Below, in pieces: positions 21,526 to 30,876 of a stretch of DNA of 64,000 bases (positions within the stretch are counted from its first letter, which is position 1; every line of letters starts with the position of its first letter). This stretch comes from Daldinia sp. FL1419 (lineage: Eukaryota; Ascomycota; Sordariomycetes; Xylariales; Hypoxylaceae). Position numbers and translations under genes: made by a program. The notes beneath the pieces were generated by a model. That model saw nothing but the letters and a program-made list of their open reading frames with translations. It did not search any database and had not been told where the DNA came from. The stretch is taken from assembly GCA_025201765.1 (NCBI GenBank), contig MU623436.1, forward strand, positions 81,691-145,690, written 5' to 3'.

Positions 21526-23580
21526 TTAGGAGCCTGCTGCTTGCTTTCCTTTCTCGCGGCGTTGGTCAACTTCCATGTTATCCATCAACAGCTTAAGGTT
21601 CGATTTATAAGGGCCTATCAATCGTTCATGACATCCGACGCAGATGCGCAAATTACACCATGAACAAATTTTGCGCGAACCCGTGTCTTCAATGCCACAT
21701 GTCTGACAAGCTAGTGGATAATTCGAATTCTTTACTGGCAGCCATTTATCGTGGTGAACATAACAGTTGTAGTGTCGCGAGGAGATGGGAGTGGCTTTCC
21801 AGATGGCATCTGTCGACGGGGCAGCCAAGTTATAGTTCCTAGGAAAGCGAGAGAGAGCCTCGTTGACCTGGGCCGTTTGCTCCGCAGTCATGTGTTCCAC
21901 AGACTCGCCAATATCGCTAAGTGCGCTTGTATCAACATCTTTTGAAAACTTGCGCGTTGGTTTGCGGCTGCTAATATCTGACGATAGGGTTGTCTCATTT
22001 AACGCCGTTGCCATATTGAAGAAATCAGGTTTCTTCGAGAGTTCGTCTGCATCTGGTGGTAACGCCAGAGGCATCGCGACGGGCGAACTTGACTGTGGTG
22101 AAGCTTTAGGTCTCATCATTTCCTGAGCACTACGAAGAGACGACGGGGAGCGCAAGGCCGGATTGCTCTGAGATGGTCGCGGGTATCGTGGAAGTCCAAC
22201 ACCCGGCTGCCTCAAGTCGGACGAGCTCCCTTTCTTATGGACTTCCGGCTGGCTGCGAGGCACAGGGGCGCCGACCGCGCGGCGCGAAATTGGCTTTTCC
22301 ACGGACTCCTTTGGGAGAGCTTCCGATGGTGGTCCGAGACGGATCGGCGCGTGGACTACTGTCTCGACCGAAGCCTTTGGTACCGCAGAATCCTCGGCGC
22401 CAAGTTGATCTTTTGCAGGAGGCGCAGGGTTCACGTTAGTCTTATCTTCGTACTGTGCCCTGGATTGAAGGCCTCCGATATGCTCACCCTTTTCAACCGG
22501 CTCCTCTTTAGCTTTCTCGGGGCTCTTGGTGGAATCGCCTCGGCCCGTAAGCTCCTTGAGCTTTGCCGAAAGCTTGCGCATCTTGTCGTCTCGTTGCGGT
22601 TCTGTTTGTTTACTTGGTCGAATATTTCTCCCAGGGAGTGAAGTGCTTCTGGGAGGTAACGGAGAAGTGGCGTTATTAATTTGTGTGGGCGGTGGGGGTG
22701 GAAGAGGGTCTGGGTTAGCAGGCTGCGCAGTGGATGCGGTTGATCCGTGGGAACCAGCTAATTTTAGCTCTGGTACAAGAAGGCCATGGTCAGATTTAGA
22801 TGATGCACGTCGTCGCCAAATCTCTCGTCGCCGGGGCGAGTCACCGTCGAGATCGGATGGCGATGCTGATGGACCTCTATTATGTGTACCGGATTCGGAC
22901 GCTGGGAGTGCCGGGAATGGGTCTACGGGCCGGACTCGAGGCGGCGTACTTGGACGGAACGGGTCCTTCAATGGTGGCGGCGGCGGTGGTAAATCAGCTG
23001 TCATCGTTTCATCCGACATCTTCCGGGCCTCATCTCCGTAGGGATTGCTTGGAAGAGCTGTTAACGTCTTTGTTAATGACGGTTGAATATCATTTATTCC
23101 TTCTCGTTCTGGTGAATTAGATGGCTCGCTATCCTTTGTGAATATACTGCCTTGCGACGATCTCTGAACGGAGTCGGATGATGTATTCGAATATGCCGAT
23201 AAAAGACTAGATATAGAAGAAACTCGTCTCATCTTCTTCGTCTTAGCATCTGCGGTGGGGGCTGGATTTGCTGGTAGTCCAACGGGCTTTCTCGGGATCG
23301 ACCTCATCTGCGTTTGTATATTTGGTGCCCCCATGGCGTTTGCTGGCGGTAAAGCAGGAAGGGGGGAGTTCAAGCTCGGCTTCGGACTCTTTGGACTACT
23401 AATGCTCCTGGCACTAACACTATCCTGCCTGGGTGGGAATGGCGAATACACCGAGGGCAACGCTTCCTGAGGAACTATCTCTGGCCGGTCGTTCTCTAAC
23501 TCAGGCGGAGGGGCAGGCAACGCTTTTGAAAAACGCGAACGACCCGACTTAGGGGCCTGAAGAAGTGTAGGGCGTTCCAT
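21526..23580 (-). CDS. large disordered protein with C-terminal cysteine-rich zinc-binding module
   Basis: Single-exon gene, 684 residues. Residues 1 to about 590 are Pro/Ser-rich and disordered (ALPAPPPELE, LPPPPPPLKDPFRP, DPLPPPPPTQ and similar proline clusters that could bind SH3 or WW domains). The C-terminal 90 residues form an ordered module: HYNCYVHHDKWLPV, then LACQTCGIEDTGSRKICSWC and NLRICVGC. The cysteine pattern C-x2-C-x10-C-x2-C-x4-C-x2-C with flanking His looks like a treble-clef or double zinc site. The conserved module at the end of a fungal proline-rich protein suggests an adaptor or scaffold; no enzyme motif was seen. Function unknown; many ascomycetes seem to have a single-copy protein of this design, from general knowledge only. 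Confidence 0.8.
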   Translation of the reverse strand: MERPTLLQAPKSGRSRFSKALPAPPPELENDRPEIVPQEALPSVYSPFPPRQDSVSARSISSPKSPKPSLNSPLPALPPANAMGAPNIQTQMRSIPRKPVGLPANPAPTADAKTKKMRRVSSISSLLSAYSNTSSDSVQRSSQGSIFTKDSEPSNSPEREGINDIQPSLTKTLTALPSNPYGDEARKMSDETMTADLPPPPPPLKDPFRPSTPPRVRPVDPFPALPASESGTHNRGPSASPSDLDGDSPRRREIWRRRASSKSDHGLLVPELKLAGSHGSTASTAQPANPDPLPPPPPTQINNATSPLPPRSTSLPGRNIRPSKQTEPQRDDKMRKLSAKLKELTGRGDSTKSPEKAKEEPVEKGEHIGGLQSRAQYEDKTNVNPAPPAKDQLGAEDSAVPKASVETVVHAPIRLGPPSEALPKESVEKPISRRAVGAPVPRSQPEVHKKGSSSDLRQPGVGLPRYPRPSQSNPALRSPSSLRSAQEMMRPKASPQSSSPVAMPLALPPDADELSKKPDFFNMATALNETTLSSDISSRKPTRKFSKDVDTSALSDIGESVEHMTAEQTAQVNEALSRFPRNYNLAAPSTDAIWKATPISSRHYNCYVHHDKWLPVKNSNYPLACQTCGIEDTGSRKICSWCNLRICVGCHERLIGPYKSNLKLLMDNMEVDQRREKGKQAAGS

Positions 23581-25360
23581 TACTACTACGTATTATCGGC
23601 TGAATTAGGGGTTTGATAGGAAGAAGTAAGAATGGCGAAACCACATATGCTGTCATACCAACTTGGTGAGATATGACGGTTCTCGTTGCCCCGATTGTTT
23701 CGTCTGATAAGGTCGAGAGAGAAGGGACGGGGGTTGAGCAATCAGGGTTGCAGAAGAAAGCAGTGATATGCTGTTGAATGGGTGTGGGTTCAGTAACCCT
23801 CTGCTAATACCCTTGACTTGATCCTTCTTTACGGCCTTGCGGAATGACAGCACTTGGATGCAGGTACCGCGTTCGCAGGATCCACACAAGAGAGTCTCGA
23901 CGAGTTAGAAGGCAGAGGACCCCTGCGTTGATGGAGACACCAACGTTCTTTTTAGCAATTTCCTGCAAGACTGCTGCGGAAACTGGCCCAGGGAGGAAGC
24001 AGGTTTAGAGATGGGCCAGGGGCGAGTCGGAGCCTTAGCCCTACAGATTTGGGGGAGTGCTCTTTGTGGGAGGCCCGCTCGATCTGTTACGTATCGCTTA
24101 CACTGCAATGTACGAATCCTCTTGCCTCCCCTTCAGAACAGGGCCGAACAGCAAGTCTACATGGGTTGCTTTAGTCCCCCTCGTGGATATAGACCCTTGA
24201 ACGGGCGTTTCAGCCACAAGAAGATCCCAAAGAGGAGGATATTTAACTTTAATTAACGGGACTAAGTGGACACCTACCTATCATGTATTTTGTCTTGGAG
24301 TCGTTTTCTCAACCGATTAATATTTCGACCAACGTTCGCGATTGACACTGTTTGAGAGTTTGAACAAGGTCAGACGAATTCTAACCTATGGCTACCTACA
24401 TAGATGGGTAAGTACCTAGTATGGATGGGAATCGAATAGCGAATTGCGATAAAGGCATGCAAAAAGCTCGAAGAGGAAAGCAAGAGAGAAAAGATCCTTG
24501 CCACTTCACACGGGTACCGACGCTGATGCCTAGGGACCTCGAGAACATGTCTAATTGGAAAATCTCACCACTAGACTAAAATGAGATTAGCAAGACAGGC
24601 CTGTTGAAGAGGTGGTGTGCGAAAACCGCTCCAGCCACAGTAGTCTACACGGTTGTATCCCCTAGGACCGATCTAGGTACTCGAGGCTGTGCCTTCAAGC
24701 AAGAGACGATTATATGGTGGTTGGTTGGTTGCATGGAATGCAAACGCGTCAAAAATTTTCATCCGAAGTAGGTTAAGCCGGGCTATGCTCAGGGCCGTTA
24801 CTCTCGAGCATGGTTAAACCCGTCCCGCGTACGGAAGAGTTAACCAGTAGAAGTTTGGTCAAGAATCAATAGGTAACATTCTCTACCGGTCTGAGGACCC
24901 TATCAAAACCTCAGGTGCAAGCATATCTGGAACTTCGGCAAAACCGGAGATTGGCAGCAGTGTTTTGCATTCCCTTGCAGATCCGGGTTGATACGTATAG
25001 TGTATAGGTAAGTACCTACGTATCGAGACTTGTCGTCGCGCAGGTCACGATCGGGATTTAACTTTCGAGTTTTAATTAACTAACTATAACTATGTATTAA
25101 CTTTAAAGTACATATGCATCTATATACCGATTTTGAAGAACTTACTTCGAACATCTTCAAAAAGTTGAGTTCTGATAATCAGATAAAAATGGATACTGGT
25201 CCGTGTGAAGCCGTTTCGGGACTTGGGATCGAGTTTCCGGGTCCACTGAACCATCGAGCCGGTGTGACGGACGCGTGCATGGAGCAGGTCTAGTTGCATT
25301 CATAGATGTAGTGTAGGGACCAAAGATATTTTATTTCGAACCAACTTGCAGGTCAAGAAT

Positions 25361-25386
25361 ACCTACCTACCTACCTACCTACCTAC
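25361..25386 (+). repeat. ACCT tetranucleotide array
   Basis: Six and a half perfect ACCT units. It is an extended form of the same tetranucleotide that makes up the dispersed CCTAGG palindromes of this region. Confidence 0.9.
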
Positions 25387-26218
25387 GTAGAAAGAAATGC
25401 ACGACGCCGATCTGATCTACGTGAAGTACCGAAAGGCACGAGAAGAAGAATCAAGACCCCGAATGCCCAATGTTTTATAAACCAAGTACAACACTACCTA
25501 TAATTTGATCCGAGATGGTACATCACGAATTCCACGCACCTGGATTTTAATCTGCAGAGATAATCTGCAGACAGGTTGAGCTGATACGAACGCGTCGCGG
25601 TAACATGCATTAGTTGACCATCGGGCTGCTCGTTGGTAACCACTAATCGTGCGGTTCGAAGAGAGTACTGCATCTAATATCGGTACGACATTCTTCATTT
25701 TCGTATGGAGATTTAGTCCGTCGCAATCAAACAAATAATCTATCGAATTATCTGTTTCGGAGATAAATGGAAGAAAACAAGCAGATCCAAGTTTATCGAT
25801 CAGATTAAGCTCAGTTGACAGTTGCTACTACAATGCAAGGTGGGAGTAATACAAGAAAGACATGGGCCCGAGGAAATAATATAATTATCTAAGGTTAGGT
25901 TAACCGTTACATAGTACCTGATTCCATGCGGGTCGTAAAATAGAGTTTCGGCGGGCTGCTTCGCGATTGCGGGCGAACGTTATCTCTTGCACCTAAGGGC
26001 CCCCCCGGACAAGGCGCCGCACGCCGATAGATTAGCAATCAAGCGCTGCAGGATCTCCAATTGCGTGATAGCGAAATATGCAGACCGCTACTAACAGGCT
26101 TCAAAACTCGCCTTTGTTTGCAAGGTCTTCCTACTAAGAGGGGAAATGGTGCATGCTCTCGTCGTTTTCGAGGATCACTCGTAAATAATAACTACATTTT
26201 CGATCATTCTTTTTGGTA

Positions 26219-26256
26219 GTTATAAAAATATATAAAATTATATAAAATTATATAAC
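26219..26256 (+). promoter_or_regulatory. AT-rich TATA-like repeat upstream of MFS gene
   Basis: Three near-copies of TATAAAATTA about 40-75 bases before the start codon at 26295. The short distance to the ATG suits a TATA or initiator region, but which copy is used, if any, is unknown. Confidence 0.3.
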
Positions 26257-26294
26257 AATCTTTGTAGACTTTCTCGCGGAGTTTAGATTTCTCA

Positions 26295-28379
26295 ATGCCG
26301 TCCGACCACGCCGAGGGAGGTGCGGAGACGACGCCTCTGCTCAAGAAGGATGTCTCGGCTGTCAGCGTCTCGGCTCAGAGCCAGTCTAACGGCACGTTTT
26401 CGAGCTCGAGCAACTCCGTCACAGACGACGTGGAAAATGGCCGGCCTGACGACGACGCACCGAGCGGAGGGGTGACGAAGCCCAAGGTGAATATGAAGGC
26501 TTTGCTGCCGGCGCTTGCTATCGGTGTAAGTATAGACCTCTAACCTTAGAGATGTTCGTATTAAGCTGGAACTAGCAATGCTAATAGTCGTAGATTTTCA
26601 TGGTGGCGGTAGACCAGACGTTGACCATCGCCAGCTACGGCAAGATGGGCAGCGACCTCAACGCGCTGAATTCGACGAGTTGGATCTCCACCTCGTATTT
26701 CCTGACTCTAACCGTGTTCCAGCCCCTATACGGGCGGTTATCTGATATCTTCGGACGCAAAGAGTGTCTGCTCTTTGGGTACGCCGTCTTCGGGCTGGGT
26801 TGCCTCGGCTGTGGTCTCGCACGGGACATCTCCGAGTTATGCATTGCCCGCGCTGTAGCCGGCATTGGAGGCGGCGGTATGAATTCCGTCGTGACGATTC
26901 TAGTGACGGACCTCGTGTCGCTTAGGGATCGGGGCCTTTTTCAGGGGTACATTAACATCGTGTTCACCGCCGGCAGTACGTGATACCAACTCTTCTTCCC
27001 CTTTTCTTCTCTTTTCTTTTTTTCTCCCCCTCCTCCAAAGCGTGTTTCGGGGATCGGTATCCCCCTTATAGGCTGTATTACACCCGAGACATGGCTGGAT
27101 CCCCCGGGCACCTTTCTCAAAAGGAACTGATTATTGACTTTTTGTCCTTGTAGTGGCGTCCGGGGCGCCCATCGGCGGGCTGATTGCCGACACTATCGGT
27201 TGGCGGTGGGCGTTTGTGGGCCAGTTCCCGCTGGCGCTGTGCGCGTGGCTGGCTGTGTTCTTTGTCCTCGATGTCCCGAAAATGGACCACGCGCACTGGA
27301 CGCAGAAGGTGTTGCGGATCGACTTTCTGGGCGCCTTTACGCTTGCCTCGGCCGTGTTTACGTTGTTGTTTGGTCTCGATAACGGTAGCAACGAGGGTTG
27401 GAATCAACGCATTACGATTATCCCCCTGGCCCTGACGCCGCTCCTTTTCGCGTTGTTCCTGTTTATCGAAATCAAAGTTGCGTCGGCACCGTTCGCCCCG
27501 GGCCATGTTATCCTCGACCCGTCGCTGCTAGCGGTGTTTGGAGCGAATATGTTTGGTGTGGCGTCACAGATGGGCGTGTCATTCTTCATCGCGCTGTTCT
27601 TCCAGGCTGCTGTGGGCATGTCGGCGACGTCCTGCGGTCTTATGTTCATACCTAGCACGGCGTTCGGACTTACGGGTTCGCTGAGTGGTGGCATTATTAT
27701 GCGTCGGACGGGCAAGTACTATTGGATTACGGTGATCGGATATGCCTTGGTGGTCCTTGGCATAGCACCCTCGGTGTCGTTCTCGGGCGCCGTGGTCAAG
27801 TCCACTGTGGGTGTCGTCATTGGACTTTGCATTATGGCGCTTGGATCAGGCTCTTGTATGTTTCTATTTCCCCTGTCTCTGTTTACTCCTCTTTTGCCTT
27901 TTATACCCAACCATACCCCTTTTATAAACGGATATGTCTTCTTCTAATTGAGGAAGAACCGGTCAAGGGTGAGGCACAAGATGCTAACATAGTCGATAAT
28001 AGCAATTACTACTACACTCATCGCCATCATCGCCAACGCGACCCCGGCCGACTCAGCTGTAGCTATCGCATGCTCGTACCTTTTCAGGTCACTAGGTACG
28101 ACGCTCGGCGTTAGCATATCCACAGCAGTTCTGCAACAGGTCCTCCGCACAGAGCTCTCCACAGCACTCGGTGGTGATGGGGACAAGGCCCGCGAGATTG
28201 AAGAAGGTGTGCGCCAAAGTCTCGACTATATTCGGAGTCTGGACCCCGCCATCGCCGAGATCGTGCGTGCTTGCTACGCTGTCGCTGTGCAGTGGGCTTT
28301 TCTACCCGTCGGCATTTTGGCCGCGGGAGCCCTGCTCTCGTCTGTGTTCATTAAGGAAAAGAAGCTTGAGGGTCGATAG
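26295..28379 (+). CDS. MFS exporter, DHA2/14-TM drug or basic-amino-acid transporter type
   Basis: Complete 563-residue transporter in four exons: 26295-26525, 26594-26975, 27154-27855 and 28003-28379 (sum 1692). A 70-residue hydrophilic N-terminus with a dileucine-like TTPLLKK precedes TM1. Signatures: TM1 VDQTLTIASYGKMGSDL, motif A GRLSDIFGRKE, RAVAGIGGGGMNS (TM4), and motif C-like SGAPIGGLIADTIGWRW (TM5), which mark H+ antiporters that export drugs or toxins or load basic amino acids into the vacuole (yeast Vba type). The TPLL start is often seen in vacuolar membrane proteins, so a vacuolar role is possible. The last exon gives NATPADSAVAIACSYLFRSLG and a short basic tail. No biosynthetic genes lie beside it. 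Substrate not determinable. Confidence 0.9.
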
Positions 28380-30090
28380 GTGGCATACGAGATACCCATC
28401 GGACCGTTCGGTCGAGAGATAGGGGGCAGGCAGCGATGCGGACGAAGAAAATGGGAAGGAGGTTAAATGGTAAGTAGGACAAGGAGTGCAGGGCGAAATT
28501 GAATAATTGAACGAAGCCTGCGCCTGTAGATATAAAAACTAAATATTGAAGTAATTAAAAGGAATAAAAAAAGACTTTACAAAAAGCTCAGCCCCGGGAT
28601 CCGAACCCCCCCTCTCAGGGAGGCTCTTTGCCCGAGACCTACGAAAATCCCGTGACCGAGATTTTACTGTCCGAGGAAGCAGGCCGTTCACCACAAGGCC
28701 ATCCCGCCGTTGCGGACTGGCCTGACAGCAGGTAGTTGCGAGCTTCTTTTGGACGGAAGAATGGTTTGCAATTGCTCTATATAAGTTTAACTTCGGAATG
28801 AGGAGGGGGTTGCACGGGCCCGGGCCCCACTGGTTGCCGTGGTTGACGGGTGACGGGTGACGGGTGGTATTGGGGGGTATATACCCGGCGAGGGGGTTGA
28901 GCGTACTATGTGTGAGTGTATAGATGCCTCCTTGGACGTGCTGGGCGTGGGCGCCGATGCATCGAAGCCTGCCTTGAGGTTCAGAGTAGGTGATTAGGGG
29001 GAGGCCTTTGGCATCAAATCTACCTACGTATCGTGCCACGGAAAGGGAGCATATCTCCCGATCTGAAGCCAGAAGTAGAGCCATGAACGATAGGAAGTCT
29101 GGTATTAAGCGATAAAATCGATGGTTTCATAATGTAATAGCAACACATTCCGTCATTGTACGCTTTAGAAGTTGAGATTAGAAATATCATCGACTTATAA
29201 TCTACCTAAGCTACCAACCTCTACTTTAATATCGTCCCCTCGTACTAGTCTAGGGGGGATATGTAATATCTCTGTAGACTACTCCTCCGTCGTGTTGTCG
29301 AACCTTAGAGGCTTCTAGAAAATCAAGTGTACGAGTTTGAGATTGTATGGTTGGAGTCCGGCCCTAAGAGAACGGACTACAAGCACGCCTAGTAGTCTTA
29401 GAGCCTTGTCCTGCCTTTCTTTTACTTCTCACTACGGTTCATCTTAGTACTTGACGTATATAGCATCTCTTTGTATTAGATTATTATACTAATTGATACC
29501 TTCGCAATAGAAGTTGGCAACTTTAATCCAACAAATTGTAATAAGTAACAAGAGCTTGGCGATTAAGTTGGGTTCTGGGCAGCGGGCTCTGTCAGTAATC
29601 ATATAAACCGGAAATCGGAACGGGATACGCAAACACCAAAGCAACATCAGCACACAACGCAGACTGATATACCGCAAAGCCATCACGCAATAACTCCAAC
29701 AAGCAATCTTGGTTAAAGTGTAATCGATATTCCAAACCCCTCGACCTAGAAAGCGGTCCAAGATAGATGAAGAGGGTATGTTACTGCTCTAACTAATCCG
29801 TGCCTGGTATCAGATCCCCGCCCGAGAGATGTATATGTTCCATCACACCTCGTCGTATGATAATGTAATAAAATGCGCACGTATGTCTCATGCTCGTAAG
29901 AACCGCCCCACCCACTCATCGTCCGTCTACAAAGATTAAGTCGTGAATTGAACAAGGCAACACTCATTACTCGCTCGCAGACCTCAAGAGACATTGCCTA
30001 ACTTTTCGTTCTCCTATCGCCACCTGATCCCTGGCTCACTTGGCTACGGACCCACGGCACGCCTCCTTCGCACCCTTACACCACGGGACC
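28380..30090. other. 1.7 kb intergenic, holds a Pol III-like element
   Basis: Between the 3' ends of the MFS and 6-phosphogluconolactonase genes (convergent). Contains the A/B-box element at 28581-28708 and a GACGGGT tandem (three units, near 28845-28866). Open frames are short and featureless. Confidence 0.5.
28581..28708 (-). ncRNA. degenerate tRNA-like / Pol III type 2 element
   Basis: On the minus strand a near-consensus A box (TGGCCTTGTGG, 28691-28701), a near-consensus B box (GGTTCGGATCC, 28597-28607) and a T5 terminator (28581-28585) occur in order. A perfect GGCC/GGCC D-stem can form. But the acceptor and T stems do not pair and no valid anticodon loop can be placed, even allowing an intron, so this is not a functional tRNA as read. 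It may be a tRNA pseudogene or a SINE head. Confidence 0.35.
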
Positions 30091-30876
30091 CTATAGGAAT
30101 CCACGTCGGGGAAAGCTGACACCTTCTACGGCAGCGTTATCGGTAAACCAGCTGCATCTTTCGCCTGTCGCTTCGTTGACGAGGGCACACGGAAGTCCGT
30201 TCCCTTGCTCGAATATTTCCTTCATAATTTCCTTCTTTTCAGCGCCTGTGGCGACGAACGCGACTTTGACAGCATGCGTAACAACTGGTAGTGTGAGAGT
30301 AATTCTTCGCGGCGGCGGCTTTGGCGAGTCATCGATAGGTGCTACCCAGGCATCAGTCTCGCGGAGAAGCGGGTGACCTGGGAATAGGCTGCAAGTGTGG
30401 CCGTCTGGGCCTGAGCCAAGGAGTAGTAGGTCGAAGATGGGTAGTTTGACTGAGTCACCCTTAGCAAAAGAATTGACAAGTACTTTCTCATACTGATCAG
30501 CCAATTCTTGCGTATCGTCTAGATATTGTGTGTCGATGGGATGTATGGTAGGTTGACCTAGTTGAGTGGGGATCTTGTCTAGCAATTCCGTCTTGATCAA
30601 TCCATAATTGCTGTCTTTGTGATCCAATGGTACAGCTCTTTCGTCGGCGAAGAATATTTCCCATTTGTCGAATTTGATGGCGTCGTCGTTGGATTTGGGA
30701 TCTGCGAGGAGAGCCTTGGCAAGGGTCTTCGGTAGCGAACCTCCCGAAACTGCGACTTTGAAAACGCCATGACGTGTGATTCCAGCATTTTGGCATGTGA
30801 TGATGTAGGATCGCAGGGCGGGCGCAAGAGCTTCGACGTCGCTGAACGCGAACAAATTGGGCTGCTTTCCCGGCAT
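30091..30876 (-). CDS. 6-phosphogluconolactonase
   Basis: Intronless 261-residue cytosolic enzyme hydrolysing 6-phosphogluconolactone to 6-phosphogluconate, the second step of the oxidative pentose phosphate pathway (yeast Sol3/Sol4 family). Signatures in order: VAVSGGSLPKTLAKAL (phosphate-binding loop), KWEIFFADERAVPLDHKDSNY (family DER-VP---SN), FDLLLLGSGPDGHTCSLFPGHPLL (family GxGxDGHTASLFPG) and RITLTLPVV. Length matches the family. The start MPGKQPNLFAFSD is the first ATG and its context is good. It supplies NADPH flux alongside the nearby DHFR and fatty-acid synthase genes, though this linkage is only positional. Confidence 0.95.
   Translation of the reverse strand: MPGKQPNLFAFSDVEALAPALRSYIITCQNAGITRHGVFKVAVSGGSLPKTLAKALLADPKSNDDAIKFDKWEIFFADERAVPLDHKDSNYGLIKTELLDKIPTQLGQPTIHPIDTQYLDDTQELADQYEKVLVNSFAKGDSVKLPIFDLLLLGSGPDGHTCSLFPGHPLLRETDAWVAPIDDSPKPPPRRITLTLPVVTHAVKVAFVATGAEKKEIMKEIFEQGNGLPCALVNEATGERCSWFTDNAAVEGVSFPRRGFL

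Larger units (their letters stand above)
23581..26294. other. 2.7 kb gene-free spacer
   Basis: Divergent promoter space between the leftward proline-rich gene and the rightward MFS gene. Frames in it are short and featureless. Contains the ACCT tetranucleotide array (25361-25386) and, just before the MFS gene, repeated TATAAAATTA units at about 26219-26256. Confidence 0.5.

Noticed and set aside
25361..25386. Possible CRISPR-like or telomeric repeat
   Set aside because: Simple ACCT microsatellite; no spacer structure and not the fungal telomere unit.
28539..29084. 181-codon minus-strand frame
   Set aside because: Spans the tRNA-like element and simple repeats; composition is not protein-like.
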